From Asterella californica (lineage: Eukaryota; Streptophyta; Marchantiopsida; Marchantiales; Aytoniaceae): a stretch of 64,000 nucleotides of DNA. Location: NCBI GenBank assembly GCA_036924285.1, contig JAYKYS010000008.1, positions 11,765,001 to 11,829,000 of the forward strand. Direction: 5' to 3'. A program made the position numbers and the translations under genes. How positions within the stretch are numbered: the stretch's first letter is position 1; each line of letters starts with the position of its first letter. Positions 1-11,414 of the stretch are shown here, in pieces. Under the pieces are notes generated by a model. That model saw only the letters and a program-made list of their open reading frames with translations, made no database searches and had not been told where the DNA came from.

Positions 1-3000
1 GGAGGAGGAGAAGAAGCCTGGCAGGAGAAGCGAGCGATCAGTCCAATGTTGGAGGTCGTGAAGGTATCGGAGGTGAAAGTGGCTGTGAAGGTGGAGTTCG
101 AACTGAACGCCGAGTCGGAGAGAATGGAGCTTGCGGAGAGCGCTTGCGATTCATCACTGGAGGTCGGCGTACCTATCGAGTTGCTGGTATTCCTTCGGAA
201 GAAGGAGATGGATTTCATTGTTGCCCTTTTAGGGTGCGTGCTCAGAAATCTAGACATACAGGCATAATTGCGATTTCTGTTTGCAACGTGAGTCATACTT
301 GTCCTGCGAGTGTACACAATTGGCGGGGACCTACAAGCAATGCGAAATGGCTAGGCACTGTGCTTGGTAATCGTGTGGCTGTGAATGAGAGTATTGCTGT
401 CACGGATCTTGTGGAGGAGTTTCGTAATGGATTTCACAGGAAAGCGAAATATCAGCAAATGTGGAGAATGCGCGATATATCTCGAGATTCGCTGCATGGA
501 AATCATGCAACCTCTTTCCACTACATTCCCGATCTGTGTAGACGGATAGAGTCGATAGATGATGAAGCCATAGTGGATTGGGGCAACTGGGAGAATAGAC
601 CTCTAGTCTTCCACCATGCTTTCATCTGTCCTGGGGCAACCCGCAGTGTTCTTTCCTACTGTCAGAAGGTTATAGCACTGGATGCATGTCACTCGAAGAA
701 CCATAAATACCCTTGCCAGATCTTTCTGGCCTCTGTCTTGGATGGAAACAATGACGCCATAATACTAGCTTATGGTATCGCACCATTGGAATCTACTGAA
801 ACCTGGACATGGTTTCTTGGACTGTTGAAAGATTCTATACATGGGATAGAGTCGCCAGATGTTGTGTTGATATCTGATCGACAAAAAGGGCTTGAACGAG
901 CAGTGACTGAGGTTCTTCCCGGAGCTGTACATGGACATTGTGCGCAGCATATTCGGATGAACCTACGTTCGAGGTTCGGGCGAGAGTCAGAGAAGCCATT
1001 TATGGCTCTACTGTATGCACATACTATTGAAAGGTAAGATCCCAGCCTGTTCGTGTACGTGACTGTTGTACTGTTGTCTGTGTAGTTGTCCGCTTGATTT
1101 GTTGACTTTGAGTTTTGACTTGTATCGTAGCTATATTGTGACTGAAGCTGACGATATATATTGTAGCTATATTGTGACTTGTATATATACTTGTATAGTC
1201 AAGTATATATCAGCCTGTTCGTGTACTTGTGACTGTTGTACTGTTGTCTGTGTAGTTTTTTGGGGACATGATTTAGTGAATACTGAATGATTCCTTACTC
1301 TGTACAGCTTATGGCTTATGCAACTTGAGTAACCTGAACTGACAGTGATATAAGAAGTACGCACAACATCTAAACTGGACTCCAGAAAGAGAATGATGCA
1401 CGGAGGAGCAGAACGCGGCAGTAGAGTTCAACCGCTAGTTTAAGTACTTATGTGCAAGGAGTAAAGTGGAAGTGGAGTTAACCAGCAGTGCTGTGTTGAC
1501 CACAAAGTACAGTCAGGTTTTGTGTTGAGTACTAACGGACCTTTAGTTCAGTTCTTCATCGAGAATGCGGCTGTTCGCGCTGAACACTGTACTAACTACC
1601 TGTCGGTTGGGCTGATGGGTGTTATCCCAAGTGCTGAAGTAACGTGTTGTCCAAAGATTGATGAGGTGGAGATCCTTGGCTCAGTGACGATTGGGAGAAG
1701 TTAAGTACTGCACCATTTCAGAATTACGCCACGTTCAGCAGTACAGAAGACAGATGAAATATTAGATAGTAGAGACTTGGAATATAAGTATATATCTTTC
1801 TGATTGAAGTATAAGAAGTATCACATCCATGGAGGACCTTGCTTTTCTTTATCTCTGTCGGTCACTGATGAGTTCAGACATCGTTTGACGATTGTTAGTA
1901 CAGTTTAGAGAAGTCAGCAAGCCAACGATGTAAATAAGTTGGGTTTAGGGTAGCTGGTAGCGATGCAAATAACTTGGGTAGCTGGGAAGCTGGTTTAGGA
2001 TGAAACCATGACTTGAACCTCGCGTGGTTTTTCCCGTTTGGACAAGAACCCACTGAAAGGTGGGAGGATGCATGCTCCGCCAGCTACTAACTTTGTTGGA
2101 CCCGGACGGCTGTGGACGTGGTAAAGCAGTATTGAAGTATTTTCTCTTACGTGCGTGGTTTCTGAGCTTGAAGTCTTTAGGGTGACGCAGTAGAGTCGAG
2201 CTACTACAGTGAATGGAAGCCATGTATCACACTGCTGTAGAGCTAATCGTGTCTGTGTTCGTGCCGCAGGTTCGAGGCGATCATGCAGAAAATAGAGTCC
2301 CATGGCGAGAAAGGACGAGCATTCGCAACGTACTTGAAGTCCATAAAACCTGAACGGTATAGCCGAGCGTGGTTTCCTTTACGACGCTATGGGAAAGTTA
2401 CGTCAAACTTGGCTGAGTCGATGAATAATGCATTACGGCCTATCAGAGTTCATGCTCCATTTAGAATACTGCTGGATTTGTGGTTTTATATCATGAAGCA
2501 GTTCTCGACTCGCCGAACTCAGCTTGAGGGTCACACAGACTTGCTAACGACGTTTGCTAAAGGACGATTCCAAGAGAATGAGCTAGGAGCAGAGCAACTG
2601 CTATGTTCAATATCATCTCCTACACAGGCTAGTATCAGAGCTGTAGATGCACATAACTTTGTAGTGAAACGTTCAGAAGGAGAACGTCGAGGTACGTGCA
2701 CTTGTTTCAAGTACCAAGAAATGGGTTGGCCTTGTATGCACGCTATCTGTTGGGACCATGAGACGAGTATCGATTGTAGTTACTCCTTTGACTCCATTTG
2801 GTATGCTGAATCTCTTTTCAACATATACGCTCAGCACAACTTGCAAGCGTTCACCGTGCAGGACCTCGATCCTGTTTTCGGGTGTTGTGCACCACCGTTG
2901 GCAGTCAAGCGTGGGAGACATCGAGTTGTCAGGATGGAAGGGGGTGTTTCGAGTACTCAAGGCCAAGGAGAAGGGCCTCAAACCGATGGTTTGCAGGACA

Positions 3001-3347
3001 GCGTGGGAGCGGAAGTGATTTTAGAGTTTCCCGTCCGAGACGAGCAGTACCTTCCTCTTCCTCGTGAAGCAGTGGGAGATGTACAGCCTGTGCCAAGGGC
3101 TGCACGCAAACGACGACCAGGTGATCAAACATCCAGGAAGCTGAGTGGCGGTTTGACCAGATGTTCAATTTGCAAGCAACCTGGTCACAACCGGCGTAGC
3201 TGCATGTCTATGCGTGAGAATGGGACTACGCAAACGGGAGTGGAAAGTGTTACACAAGAGCTTCCACCAGATGATCCATCACCGAACGTCGATGTTCATC
3301 CCGTCATCTCTCCGAGGACCATGCAAAGGGCAGGACCAGCAGAATGA
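1..3347 (+). CDS. Mutator-like (MULE/MuDR) transposase, two exons, 5' end outside window
   Basis: Exon 1 is open in frame 3 from the window edge to 1033, and exon 2 runs 2270-3347 (TGA). The order of parts is that of plant MuDR transposases. A Cys/His-rich N-terminal region (about 205-300, ending VSHTCP) resembles the Mutator DNA-binding finger. A DDE core has Asp in ALDACH (681-683) and Asp in LISDRQKGL (876-878), followed by HGHCAQH. An N-x-x-E motif (SNLAESMN, about 2403-2427) lies in exon 2. A SWIM zinc finger (CTC...PCMH, about 2697-2745) and a CCHC knuckle (CSICKQPGHNRRSC, about 3160-3200) follow. Joining the exons across the intron keeps the frame (AG|G = Arg, then FEAIMQK). No stop is seen in either exon, so this may be a fairly young or coding copy. 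The start codon and the terminal inverted repeats were not located. Confidence 0.88.
1034..2269 (+). other. Intron in the MULE transposase gene
   Basis: The donor reads GAAAG|GTAAGA and the acceptor GTGCCGCAG|GTTC. Both match plant splice consensus, and the spliced frame continues without a break. The intron is 1236 bp. It contains a direct repeat of about 45 bp (starting at 1043 and 1211, period 168) and a TATATA-rich stretch between the two copies. Confidence 0.85.
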
Positions 3348-4718
3348 GAGGACATATTCGGCGAGGATGAAATTTTGTATTCCGATTCTGACTGCAGCGA
3401 TTTAGATGATCACGACTCTTCGGAGTAACCACTGGTTGCGTACCTTCTTCACAGTATTCACTGATGATGCACAGTACTCTGATGATGAACAATCTAAACT
3501 CTTCCTTGACTGTCATCCGGATTGTATTCAATGTGCAAGGTACATCCAGCACTGCGTTTCGTTCATCAAGGCATATTCTTATAGTTCATCAGCTTTTCAA
3601 GTTTCCGAGTTTTCAAGAGTTTAGTGTTTTTCAAGTTTTTCAAGTTTTCTCGTGAGATTGCAGTACTTTCTCTTCTATGCTTCACTTCATGATGTATCAC
3701 ATGTATCTCACGTATGCTTCAGCATATATTGCGCGCGGGTTAATATCGACTGCAAACTACTTCTTAATGAGAAAGAATCCGCCAAAACCTTGATACCCTT
3801 CGCGATGATATCGGTGGATGGAAGTCTGTGAAGTACTTTTACTTAATGTGTATGTATCAGTACATGCTTTGCTAACACTTTCATCATGAGGTACCAGTTC
3901 ATAAGCCCAGGTTGCGAAGGTGGCAGCGATAAGCTCGACGTAGTTAGAGGTGATGTGGACTGCGAACGAACTGCGGACGAGTTCTTCCTTGGGGAGTTGC
4001 TCGAATTCTATTCCAGTGTTCCGTTTGAACTAACCGGGAGAATCCTGCTGTGGATGTCGCTGATTGTACTATTCGTCGAAATATGCTGTTTATAGTATTG
4101 CGTGTTAGGGTTACTCAAGTCCGAGGACTTACCTGTTCTAAAACTCTCGGCTGCAGGTACTTGAGGGGTGGCTTCGGTTTGCTACTGGTATCATAGCTGC
4201 AGACGGGGCTGACTTCTCTTAGCGAGCTTACGCTCGTCATTCACTGTTGGTCCGTACAGGTCTTCAGGCTTTTCGACTTGTATTGTCCGATTATGTACTG
4301 ATTCAATTGTCCGTTGATTGATTTTCTGAGTGTTTAGTGTTCATACTCCGCATTCATTTATAGGAATTTGCGTCGATGTTAGAACAGGTTAGGCAGATTT
4401 CTTATTAGGGTAGCTGTAGGCTAGTGCCGGGAGCCTCTGATGGAGAGGACCTTATCGGGTTCAACTCCCGATCCCGGCTATATCTCTTTAATCCACTATC
4501 GAGTCCTAGGAAATACTCCAGTACTGATTGGAGTCAAGTAGACATCAGCTGGGTTTAGTGCCGGCGTTGTCTACTCGACTCCATTCAGTTCTGGATTCTT
4601 TCCTGGCTGAATTCGAATCTAAACCGTCGCCGCAGCCGTTCGCATATCCTGCTTTACAGTGTACTGAACCTGCCTGTACTATTCGTCGAAATACGAGAGG
4701 TCGACTTTGAATCAAACC
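3348..4718. other. Intergenic stretch downstream of the MULE
   Basis: No convincing gene is seen. A 69-codon ORF (3886-4095) shares an 18-base string (GTACTATTCGTCGAAATA) at its end with sequence near 4677, which may mark a duplicated fragment. Short CAAGTTTTC-type repeats lie at 3595-3650. Part of this may be the 3' region of the MULE, but no terminal repeat could be defined. Confidence 0.4.
4426..4478 (+). other. 53-nt tRNA-like fold (acceptor-like stem plus T-arm)
   Basis: A perfect 7-bp outer stem (GCCGGGA 4426-4432 with TCCCGGC 4472-4478) encloses a T-arm-like hairpin: TCGGG, loop TTCAACT, CCCGA (4455-4471). That hairpin matches the tRNA B-box (GGTTCAACTCC). A second hairpin (CCTCT/AGAGG, about 4434-4448) fills the rest. 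The molecule is about 20 nt too short for a tRNA and has no recognisable anticodon arm. It could be a truncated tRNA, a tRNA-derived SINE head, or chance. Confidence 0.45.
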
Positions 4719-5174
4719 ATGCAGGTCAGAATCGGGAGAAATGCTTCGAACAAGTATGGTGAGCCACTGATCGACTACACCTTCAACTTCACCGAGACTG
4801 TCAACTCGTTATGGTACGTGGGCTTTGAGAGAGGTGCCTGCTATGCCTTTTCGTGGCTGGATGGGAGGGATCAGGTATGCGTCTGAATCAACGTCCCTTC
4901 GACCTTGCTTGAGTTTCCAGTATTGGTAGCGCATAAATTATCTCAACGAAACCTAGTATTGAGCCATTTCTGGAACCTGTTGTCATATACAATTTTAACA
5001 GTTCCCTTTTCTGTCGATCTTTTGCTGCAGGATGATCGATCCTCTTGCAGTTCGCTGGGTTCTCATCAACTGAAGACTCTGTCGTGGATCTGGTGTATTT
5101 TTCCACTCTATGCAATGCCATGCTTCACAGCTAAACATGCATTTAATTCACCTCTGAATCAGCGTTCGATCTAG
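4719..5174 (+). CDS. Possible small two-exon gene of unknown function
   Basis: An ATG at 4719 opens 52 codons (MQVRIGRNASNKYGEP...SWLDGRDQ) that end exactly at a good donor, CAG|GTATGC (4875). A pyrimidine-rich tract and acceptor TTTTGCTGCAG (ending 5030) follow. The phase-0 join continues for 47 codons to TAG at 5172-5174. Exon 1 has protein-like composition. Exon 2 is less convincing in this frame, and a second frame there encodes only a short peptide (MIDPLAVRWVLIN). No domain was recognised. It may be a gene fragment carried by a transposon. Confidence 0.3.
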
Positions 5175-5238
5175 CTTCATATGACTTCACACCACTTACT
5201 GGTTATGGTTCATTGTGACAGGAGACTGATCATCATGT

Positions 5239-5307
5239 CGTACTTTGGTTAGTCTGTGGATAAAGCATTGTCATCCGTACTTTGGTTAGTCTGTGGATAA
5301 AGCATTG
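5239..5307 (+). repeat. Two tandem copies of a 32-bp sequence (period 37)
   Basis: The segment beginning CGTACTTTGGTTAG is present at 5239-5270 and again, identically, at 5276-5307, separated by 5 bp. Identity implies a recent duplication. Confidence 0.9.
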
Positions 5308-6726
5308 TTGAAATTGGTCGATTGCGAGCGCTTCAACGGAGCATCTCTAAGAGAATTGCAACGGGGAGGTAGCAGCTTCAAGAGAATGTAAATCTATATA
5401 TATAGTTTGAAAAAAAAATTTGATTACCCTCCAAAAATCACACAGAACAGCAGGTCAGATTTCATTGTTCTCTAGTATTGGACCCAGCCATGTAAAAGGC
5501 TTGGAACTCTTTCACTTTTGTTAAACGTGTAACCTAGCGAAATTCTAACGACCAGAAGTTACGGTCTGTAATTTTCCCCTCTTGGCATTTTCACTAACAC
5601 GTCAAGTGCGATGTCTGTTGGTGTAAGGCTCCAGATCATAAGACCGTTCATGGCACCGTATGCTCGACTACCAAGAAGATTGCGCAAAGCAACCACTTTG
5701 ACTATCTGGAAATGTTAGGTCGTAAAGGCCTGGGAGCGGTCCCTTTGTTCTGTGTCCCTACCCTACTTGTAATCGTCTCTCATATGAGAGTTTCCTTTCT
5801 TGTGGAATAGAAAGGCTTTTCATAACAAGAATTGAAACTCTTGATATATGCAAGCTTGAACGTGGGATGTGCGGTCTATATGGTTTATGGGAATAAAGGG
5901 AAGCTTAGCGGCGATTGCAACGTCATACTTCATAATCGCTGCCTACAGAAATTACTTAATCGCTGCCTACAGGAATTAGTTACTGATTCTCTCTCTCGAT
6001 AGATTGCGAACATACAACCAGGCAGTTGGTGTCGTCCTGCCTTATAGACCCCCTCTGTTCTTAGCATCACGGCGCGCAGACAAATTTTGGGTGTACGCAC
6101 ATTCAATCAAATAAAGCGCCTCTGCAGTACAAGTACACAAGTAAGGCCGAGGTCTATGTTCGAAACCCGAGTGCATGCCCATTCGCCATTCGCCCATAGA
6201 CTTTACAGAACGATAAGCATTGAGCACAGTTGCATTGAGCATCAACTATCCCAGAAGATACCATCGAGTTCTAATACCTCTAACCATCGAGTTATACCCT
6301 AAATCTCTTTCGATGACGTGCAGCCAGTAAACTCGTCCCCATCTGCCGTTCAAAACTGGAAGAGGGTCTTCCCTGTATGCCCCAAGAGTTTCAAATACAA
6401 ACAGTCGCTGGGTTCATCTTATAGCTCATAAGCTTACAGGTTATGAACGACAATTTCTCAAACAACCAGTCGCTGCGAACACAAAGAACACATCAGCAAA
6501 TATATTCCCATTTTATGCGGTAATAGGTACAGTACAGAGGTGCAGTAATACCCACGACAACTGAAACTCACCACAGTCAAGTGAACATATCTGTGGCAAA
6601 CAAAATGCCTGGATCTTCTTCGGCCTTCGAATCAAAATCAAGTTAAAACTCCAACTATCACAGTCGAACTGTTACTAACCGATCTTTCTCAACAACAGAC
6701 TCACTGCTGTTCAAAAACTATGCACC
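5308..6726. other. Non-coding stretch up to retrotransposon A
   Basis: No gene is supported. It contains a 24-bp-period duplicate of AATCGCTGCCTACAG (5934-5981). ORFs of 60-70 codons at 6042-6302 overlap one another on both strands without protein features. The last bases continue the hypothetical gene split by element A. Confidence 0.4.
5934..5981 (+). repeat. Two 24-bp tandem units
   Basis: AATCGCTGCCTACAGAAATT and AATCGCTGCCTACAGGAATT lie one after the other with a period of 24 bp and one mismatch over 20 bases. Confidence 0.8.
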
Positions 6727-6730
6727 GAAC

Positions 6731-7644
6731 TGTAAACCCTCCGCGGTCCTATCGATCAACTACCCCCCCGATCTCTCAACCTCCACGATCGTCATCCACG
6801 AATCTGCAACATGTCGGGCCTGTCTCTCACTCAGGGGTCACCTCTGATGGCTTTGATGGAAGCACACCATGAACTTGAAGGGAAAATGCTAAGTTCACTC
6901 ATTCATACACCCACAAACTTATCAACTAAAATTCTCCTTAAACACCTCAACTAAAATCCTCCATTCTAACGACGTCTCTCAAGTTCTCACATGCTAAAAA
7001 TATCCCACACTCTCTATATTACTCAAGGTGTCATTACGACAATGTGAAAACAAGGATGAGGAGCTCTTCTCTACTCCTCTATTTATACATTCTAGGTTTT
7101 TACTTTGGTACCCCCGGTAACTCATCCGTAACTACTTTTACCGGGTTTTACTAAGATATTACTTAAGATAAAAGCATTCATCACATGAACTTTTTACCTT
7201 TTCACATGGGCTTATTCCTTCAAAGTCAACAACTTCTAGAAGGATTTTGGAATATTCTCAAGGAATCTCAAATTTCCACCCCCCCTCTACACTAGGACCC
7301 ACTAAAAAAGAAACATGTGGAATCTCTTCTTGTTTTTAATGCCCACAAAGTCCATAACTTTAATCCAACCACTATTATCAAGTCAAAAAGGAGATAAGGG
7401 ATACTTTCCACCTCTTTTCTATCTTTTAGACAAGATGACAAGATAGTAGTGCTCACTCTTTACCAAATATCTGAATTCTGCCAAAAGTACAGCTAAGTTT
7501 AACCATAACTAACTTTTAGCTAGTCATGACTAACTTGATACCTCCTAAAAGTACTTTGGCAGCAAATAAACATTCTCAACACTTAGTTAGAACTAAACAC
7601 CTTACTAATAGACAAACTTCCTATGTGTAACATAGGTCGTTACA
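6731..7644 (-). repeat. 3' LTR of G copy A (914 bp)
   Basis: Full-length LTR, homologous to 29292-30204, 43048-43962 and the split LTR of copy D. On the minus strand it begins TGTAACGACCTATG and ends AGGGTTTACA. Just outside its 5' edge (7645 upward) is the polypurine-like TCCGGGGGTAAAA. Confidence 0.93.
7079..7087 (-). promoter_or_regulatory. LTR TATA box
   Basis: The minus strand reads TATAAATAG, conserved at the same place in every G LTR seen (for example 47892-47900 in copy D). It is the likely core promoter element of U3. Confidence 0.6.
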
Positions 7645-7657
7645 TTTTACCCCCGGA

Positions 7658-8911
7658 CTAAATTTTCGCTCCGTCCTCGAAGTGAAGAGAGAACTTCCGT
7701 CCATGAAACAACTTCAACTTGTCATGGTTGACCCGATCGAATCTCCTTCCTCCCAGCTCCTGAAGGTCATATGTGAAGTTGCTCCACACCTTATCTACAA
7801 CAAAAGGACCAAAATATCTCGAAAGAAACTTCTTCCTAGCCCTCTTGAATCTGATAGCATCATACAACATAACCCAATCTCCGACTTGAAAATGTTTTAC
7901 CTCCCTCTTGCCCAACCGTTTGTCGTAACTCTTCTTTTGATACGCCTGAGCTCGTTCCATCCGGATCATTGCTACCGCTCGGGTTTCTTCCAACTCCATG
8001 AGTTGCTCCCTTCTTGATCTGACCACGTCTTCTCCTCTCGACCTCTTCAACTTTCGTTGAATAGTTTGAATAGTATCCAATTCGAATTAGATCGGCAACT
8101 TGGACTCCACTCCATAAACCAGTCGAAATGGGGAGTACTCAGTAGAAGTCTTTGTTGTCGTTCGATATTCCCATAAGATGGCATGTAGCCTCTTATCCCA
8201 AGTATGTTTTGCAGTCTCAACACCAGCATCCTTGGCGAGCATCATACAAAGTGTAAGATTGGTCTTCTCCGCAAGACCATTAGCATTTGGTTTGTATGAG
8301 GTCGTTACTCGTGGCTTGATAGAAAAGTGTTGTAGCATAGCAGTAGTCATGCTCCCTACAAACTCTCCTCCTCTATCTGAGACCAACTCTAACGGACATC
8401 CAAATCTCGTGATGATCCTCTCCCATAGGAATCTACCGACTTCTGTTTCATTGGTCTCTCTCAAAGGTCTAGCCTCTACCCACTTGATACAATAGTCAGT
8501 GGCGACTACAATGTATCTATTGCCTCGAGGTGTTTTATTAAGAGGACCTACAAAGTCAATACCCCATTTCTCAAACGGCCCTAATATTGGAATTGATCTT
8601 AACGGAGGTGTTCTAGTAGACTTTAGAGCAAATGCTTGACATACGTCACAAGTTTTGCAATAGTCTAAACACTCTTTGAAAATCCCTCTCCAGTGATAAC
8701 CCGCATCCAAAATCTTGAAGGCTGTTATCTTACCAGCAAAGTGACCTCCGCAAACAGTTCCGTCGTGAAACTCGTGCATTAGCTTGAATGCCTCCTTCTG
8801 ACCAACTGCTCTCCTTAGTAACCCATCTGCTCCTTGATGAAACAGAATTCCCTCCACCATGGTGTAAGGTTTGCATCTCTTGATCAACGCGTTACGTTCT
8901 CGGGTATGCAT
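7658..8911 (-). pseudogene. Integrase region of G copy A
   Basis: It starts at MHTRERNALIKRC. An HHCC zinc module (HEFHDG...GGHFAGK...CLDYCKTCDVC) is followed by the DDE core: WGIDFVG, VSDRGGEF, NGLAEKTN. After 274 codons an in-frame TAA (8087-8089, where copies C and D have CAA) interrupts it at ESKLPI. The same frame then continues to the C-terminal GPF motif (RYFGPFVVDKVW) and stops at 7658. It sits directly before the 3' LTR, as expected for Ty3/gypsy. It is one frame away from the RT ORF upstream because of an extra G just after that ORF. Confidence 0.9.
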
Positions 8912-8945
8912 ACCTTCTGGAAAAGAGCCATCTACAAGGAAACCT

Positions 8946-10679
8946 CTAGATTTCCTTGTACTCGTCCGGTATCTCCTCGATGCTTGTGATGGTCATCAGA
9001 TGCTCGTCTGGAAATGAATCATCAAACGGTTCTTCTCCCTCATCATCATAAGCCCTTGACAAAAGATCAGCATTCGCATGCTTCTTCCCTGGTCTATCTT
9101 CGATCACATAATCGTATTCTGTTAGAAGGATCTTCCAACGAGCAATACGACCTTCTGCATTAGGCTTATTAAAGATATACTTTAAAGCCTTGTGATCTGT
9201 GACTATGGAAAATTTCCCTCCTAGGAAGTAGTGTCGAAATTTCTTCAATCCAAAGATCACCGCTAATCCTTCTCGTTCAGTCACGGAGTAATTCTTCTCC
9301 GCTGGAACCATCTGCCTACTAGCATAAGCTATAGGATGATCATGCCCATCTCCATCTAGCTGACTTAATGTACATCCGATTGCTACATTGGAGGCATCCG
9401 TATACAGAATAAATGCTTTACTCCACTCAGGTTTAGCAAGTATAAGAGTTGTCACTAATGCCTTTTTCAGCTCCTCAAATGCTTCCTTTGCCTTCTGATC
9501 ATGCACTATCAAGTCAAAATCAATCCCCTTCTTCATGTACATAGTCAAAGCTATTGCTTTGTTTGAGAAGGAAAAGACAAACCTACGATAATATCCAACC
9601 ATGCCAAGAAACTGCCTCAACTTTGTCAAGTTGATCGGAAATGGAAGATCCACAATCTTCTTCACCTTCTCAGGATCTACCGCAATCCCATTCTTGGAAA
9701 TGATGTGCCCTAACAGCAGACCTTCTTCGCAGCCAAAGATGCACTTCTCTAGATTCAGAGAAGCGTTAGCTTGCTCCAACCGCTGCAGAACTTTGATCAC
9801 ATGATCAAAGTGGTCCTCCTTTCTTCCGTACACACAGAAATCATCAATGAAATCACGAACAAACTTTCCTATGAATGGTTCGAACACCTTGTTCATGAAC
9901 CTCTGAAACGTGGCCGGAGCATTACACAGTCCGAATGGCATCACTCGAAATGCAAATGTTCCCCAAGGAGTAGTGAACGTAGTCAACTGCTGGTACTCCT
10001 GTGCTATCTTGATCTGGTTGTATCCACTATAACCATCACCAAAGCTGTACCACTCATGACCGGCAACTTCCTCCAAAATCTCATCTATAAATGGTAGAGG
10101 ATAATAGTCCTTCTTGGTAACTGCATTCAGCTTCTTATAGTCTATGCACACTCGCAGCTTACCATTCTTCTTCTTGACAATCACAATGGGTGAAACCCAT
10201 TCTGAGTTCTCCACCTCGTAGATGAAACTCGCCTCCCTCAACTTGTCTATCTCCTCCTTGACCATCATTGCCGTTGTGGGATTGACCCTTCTCTGCTTCT
10301 GTCGAACTAGTCTTGCGTGCTCCTCCAATTCGATTCGATGAGTCTCGAGAGTCACCTCCTTCAAATCCTTGTAGCTGAAAGCAAACACATGGATATATTT
10401 TCGAAATATATCTAGGAATCTACTTTTCTCTTCTTGAGTGACATTGATACCAAACTTCAGGGTAGAGAGTCTTCTCACAATCTCTGCCTCACTTAACTCT
10501 TCTTTGTCAGGATCTTTCTCCACTGTTGGTCGAGGCAACAAGTCAATAGCACTAAGCTGATGTAATGATTCATCTCGACCAAATCCTTCGTCCTCAGACG
10601 AGGATTCTTGATCGTAAGAATCGCCGGTATCTACTTCTAAGACACTCTGATCGTCTTCCGTCAGATTCCCAGTAGTCAC
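8946..10679 (-). pseudogene. Reverse transcriptase-RNase H of G copy A
   Basis: A 577-codon open frame. An acidic linker (SSSEDEGFGRDES) is followed by RT blocks WVSPIVIVKKKNGKLR, DYYPLPFIDEIL, FRVMPFGLCNAPATF and the catalytic FIDDF. RNase H starts at ILYTDASNVAIGC and contains VTDHKALKYIF and NADLLSRA. The frame ends at EYKEI with TAG where copy D has TGG; copy C has the same TAG. Upstream, a 2-bp loss near 10660 shifts the frame away from the protease. The block is otherwise well preserved. Confidence 0.92.
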
Positions 10680-10784
10680 TAGTGGGTCTATCAGAGTCAG
10701 AAGTCACAACTCCAACACCCGAGAGAGGAACTATCACTCTATGATCTCTAGGCCCAATCCGTAAGTATCCCTTGTGCCACCTTT

Positions 10785-11413
10785 CTCTCTATATTACTCA
10801 AGGTGTCATTACGACATGTGAAAACAAGGATGAGGAGCTCTTCTCTACTCCTCTATTTATACATTCTAGGTTTTTACTTTGGTACCCCCGGTAACTCAGC
10901 CGTAACTACTTTTACCGGATTTTACTAAGATATTACTTAAGGTAAAAGCATTCATCACATGGGCTTTTTACCTTTTCACATGGGCTTATTCCTTCAAAGT
11001 CAACAACTTCTAGAAGGATTCTGGAATATTCTCAAGGAATCTCAAATTTCCACCCCCCCTCTACACTAGGACCCACTAAAAAAGAAACATGTGGAATCTC
11101 TTCTTGTTTTTAATGCCCACAAAGTCCACAACTTTAATCCAACCACTAAAGTCAAAAAGGAGATAAGGGATACTTTCCACCTCCTTTCTACCTTTTAGAC
11201 AAGATGACAAGATAGTAGTGCTCACTCTTTACCAAATATCTGAATTCTGCCAAAAGTACAGCTAAGTTTAACCATAACTAACTTTTAGCTAGTCATGACT
11301 AACTTGATACCTCCTAAAAGTACTTTGGCAGCAAATAAACATTCTCAACACTTAGTTAGAACTAAACACCTTACTAATAGACAAACTTCCTATGTGTAAC
11401 ATAGGTCGTTACA
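10785..11413 (-). repeat. Truncated 5' LTR of G copy A
   Basis: About 629 bp homologous to 7015-7644. It begins at the true LTR end (TGTAACG on the minus strand at 11413) and breaks off near 10785 (TCTCTATATTACTC), where it abuts the protease-linker sequence. Confidence 0.88.
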
Positions 11414-11414
11414 G

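Larger units (their letters stand above)
6731..11413 (-). mobile_element. Ty3/gypsy retrotransposon, family G, copy A (internally deleted)
   Basis: Read on the minus strand, a 5' LTR fragment (11413 down to about 10785) is joined directly to the end of the protease/linker region. RT-RNase H, integrase, a PPT-like CCGGGGGTAAAA and a complete 3' LTR (7644-6731) follow. The LTR ends are TGTAAC...TTTACA. The 4-bp duplication GAAC flanks the element (6727-6730 and 11414-11417). The rest of the 5' LTR, the PBS, gag and protease are missing, so a deletion took place within an inserted element. The two LTR parts are nearly identical where they overlap (for example around 7011-7100 against 10785-10870), which suggests a recent insertion. 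Confidence 0.9.
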
